Assembly: GCA_907163345.1 (NCBI GenBank)
Contig: CAJQUN010000329.1
Span: forward strand, 1-64,000
Direction: 5' to 3'
Length of the DNA stretch: 64,000 nucleotides
From: Haberlea rhodopensis
Taxonomy: Eukaryota; Streptophyta; Magnoliopsida; Lamiales; Gesneriaceae
In this document: one piece after another, positions 63,346 through 64,000 of the stretch
Position numbering within the stretch: the stretch's first letter is position 1
How the letters are laid out: each line of letters opens with the position of its first letter
Position numbers and translations under genes: made by a program
The notes under the pieces: generated by a model
What the model saw: the letters and a program-made list of their open reading frames with translations, nothing else
Database searches by the model: none
Told to the model about the DNA's origin: nothing

Positions 63346-64000
63346 CCTTAACACTGATTAATAGACATAAGAAGGATTAATCATGCATTAATAACGTCTT
63401 AAGGTTCTGGTTGTTACACGAGCTAACAGGATTACAGGCCAAAATAAAAGACTTCAAAAATAATTCATTATATTCCCAAAAGAATGTTAATATTTAGATT
63501 TATACTACTCCTAGAGTATATACTAATCGTGACTTGAATCCTAAACATTCCTGTGTTCCTCGTAGCTCACTGCCTCAACCCGACCATTAGTCCTTTAGCC
63601 CAAAAGCGTACCTACGGGGACAACACATCATAAGCAAATACAATCTTACTTAACATCATAAAAACATCATAGTAAATGCATGAAATATTGGTTAAGTAAA
63701 TATGCTGGTTATTCATTAACTTCTTATTGTTGTCCCTGATTCATAATCATGCATATGGGCATCTTACCCTATGGCATCTTACCACTTTATAAACATCGCA
63801 TGGCCTCTTACCATGTGGGGCATCTTACCCCGTGGCATCTTACCACAAATAATATTGCATGGCCTCTTACCATGTGGGGCATCTTACCCCGTGGCATCTT
63901 ACCACAAATAACATCGTATGGCCTCTTACCATGTGGGGCATCTTACCCCGTGGCATCTTACCACAAATAACATCGTATGAATATATATAAACATCTTATC
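63346..64000 (-). mobile_element. A-like LTR fragment at window edge
   Basis: Diverged from the A LTR but collinear with it (TACTACTCCTAGAGTA near 63500, CGTACCTACGGGGACAAC near 63608). Left boundary uncertain; the right end is off the window. Confidence 0.6.
63750..63985. repeat. 59-bp tandem repeat, GGCATCTTACC units
   Basis: Three to four 59-bp units built from TGGCCTCTTACCATGTGGGG, CATCTTACCCCG and TGGCATCTTACCACAAATA. It occupies the place that holds AGCGG words in the A1 and A2 LTRs. Confidence 0.85.

Overview
This window is nuclear DNA of a land plant, most likely a flowering plant with a large genome. I cannot name the species. No host gene, tRNA, rRNA or CRISPR array is supported. 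Almost every base can be assigned to LTR retrotransposons inserted into one another. The coding signatures are chromodomain Ty3/gypsy elements (Tekay/Del type, tRNA-iMet primer site), an Athila-type Ty3/gypsy element (primer site matching tRNA-Asp) and a Sirevirus-type Ty1/copia element. I use local names A to I for the elements.

Layout. 1-4962: A1, 5' part of a decayed Tekay-type element on the minus strand (gag-pol remains plus 5' LTR). 4963-7030: a Tat/Ogre-like LTR fragment, an unassigned stretch and a degenerate GTGCACTTAATT minisatellite. 7030-8980: 3' end of another chromovirus (D'). 8981-14326: LTR pieces C1, D1 and C2, then a stub of the C interior. 14327-52777: Athila-type element E (gag and protease only), carrying three insertion blocks. 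(i) F, a solo LTR at 18127-31133 with 5-bp target duplication CACGG, itself split by the copia element G (20130-30337, duplication CCAAC). (ii) H, a coding-free LTR element at 33255-51937 (duplication TCACC), whose 3' LTR holds I (33662-43083, duplication CTTAT), a nearly intact plus-strand Tekay element. (iii) A2, a Tekay element at 52778-60158, which enters the other end of E's 5' LTR and is cut off at its right end. 60159-63151: gag, primer site and 5' LTR of element D2. 63152-64000: pieces of C-like and A-like LTRs.

How the parts work together. G encodes Gag, protease-integrase-RT-RNase H and a third ORF of unknown function. I and A2 each encode a Gag-Pol polyprotein that ends in an integrase with a chromodomain-like tail; each carries only two inactivating lesions. 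H has no coding capacity but has the primer site, polypurine tract and LTR ends of the Tekay-type elements, so it probably depends on their proteins.

The most unusual signal is in the LTRs. Those of A, C, D, E and I carry arrays of the palindrome GATCGATC, always in pairs whose starts are 20-22 bp apart (two helical turns): four pairs (eight sites) in A1, A2, C2, D1, D2 and E, two pairs in I. F has TTCGAA palindromes at 19-20 bp spacing in the equivalent place. Downstream in the sense direction, the LTRs of A, C, D, F, H and I share a GGTACGT...ACGTACG box that reads as a splice donor, then GCGAGC/AGCGG hairpin words, then an acceptor-like TAG or CAG. This suggests a promoter with paired operator sites followed by an intron inside the LTR. 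These are readings of sequence only; RNA data would decide.
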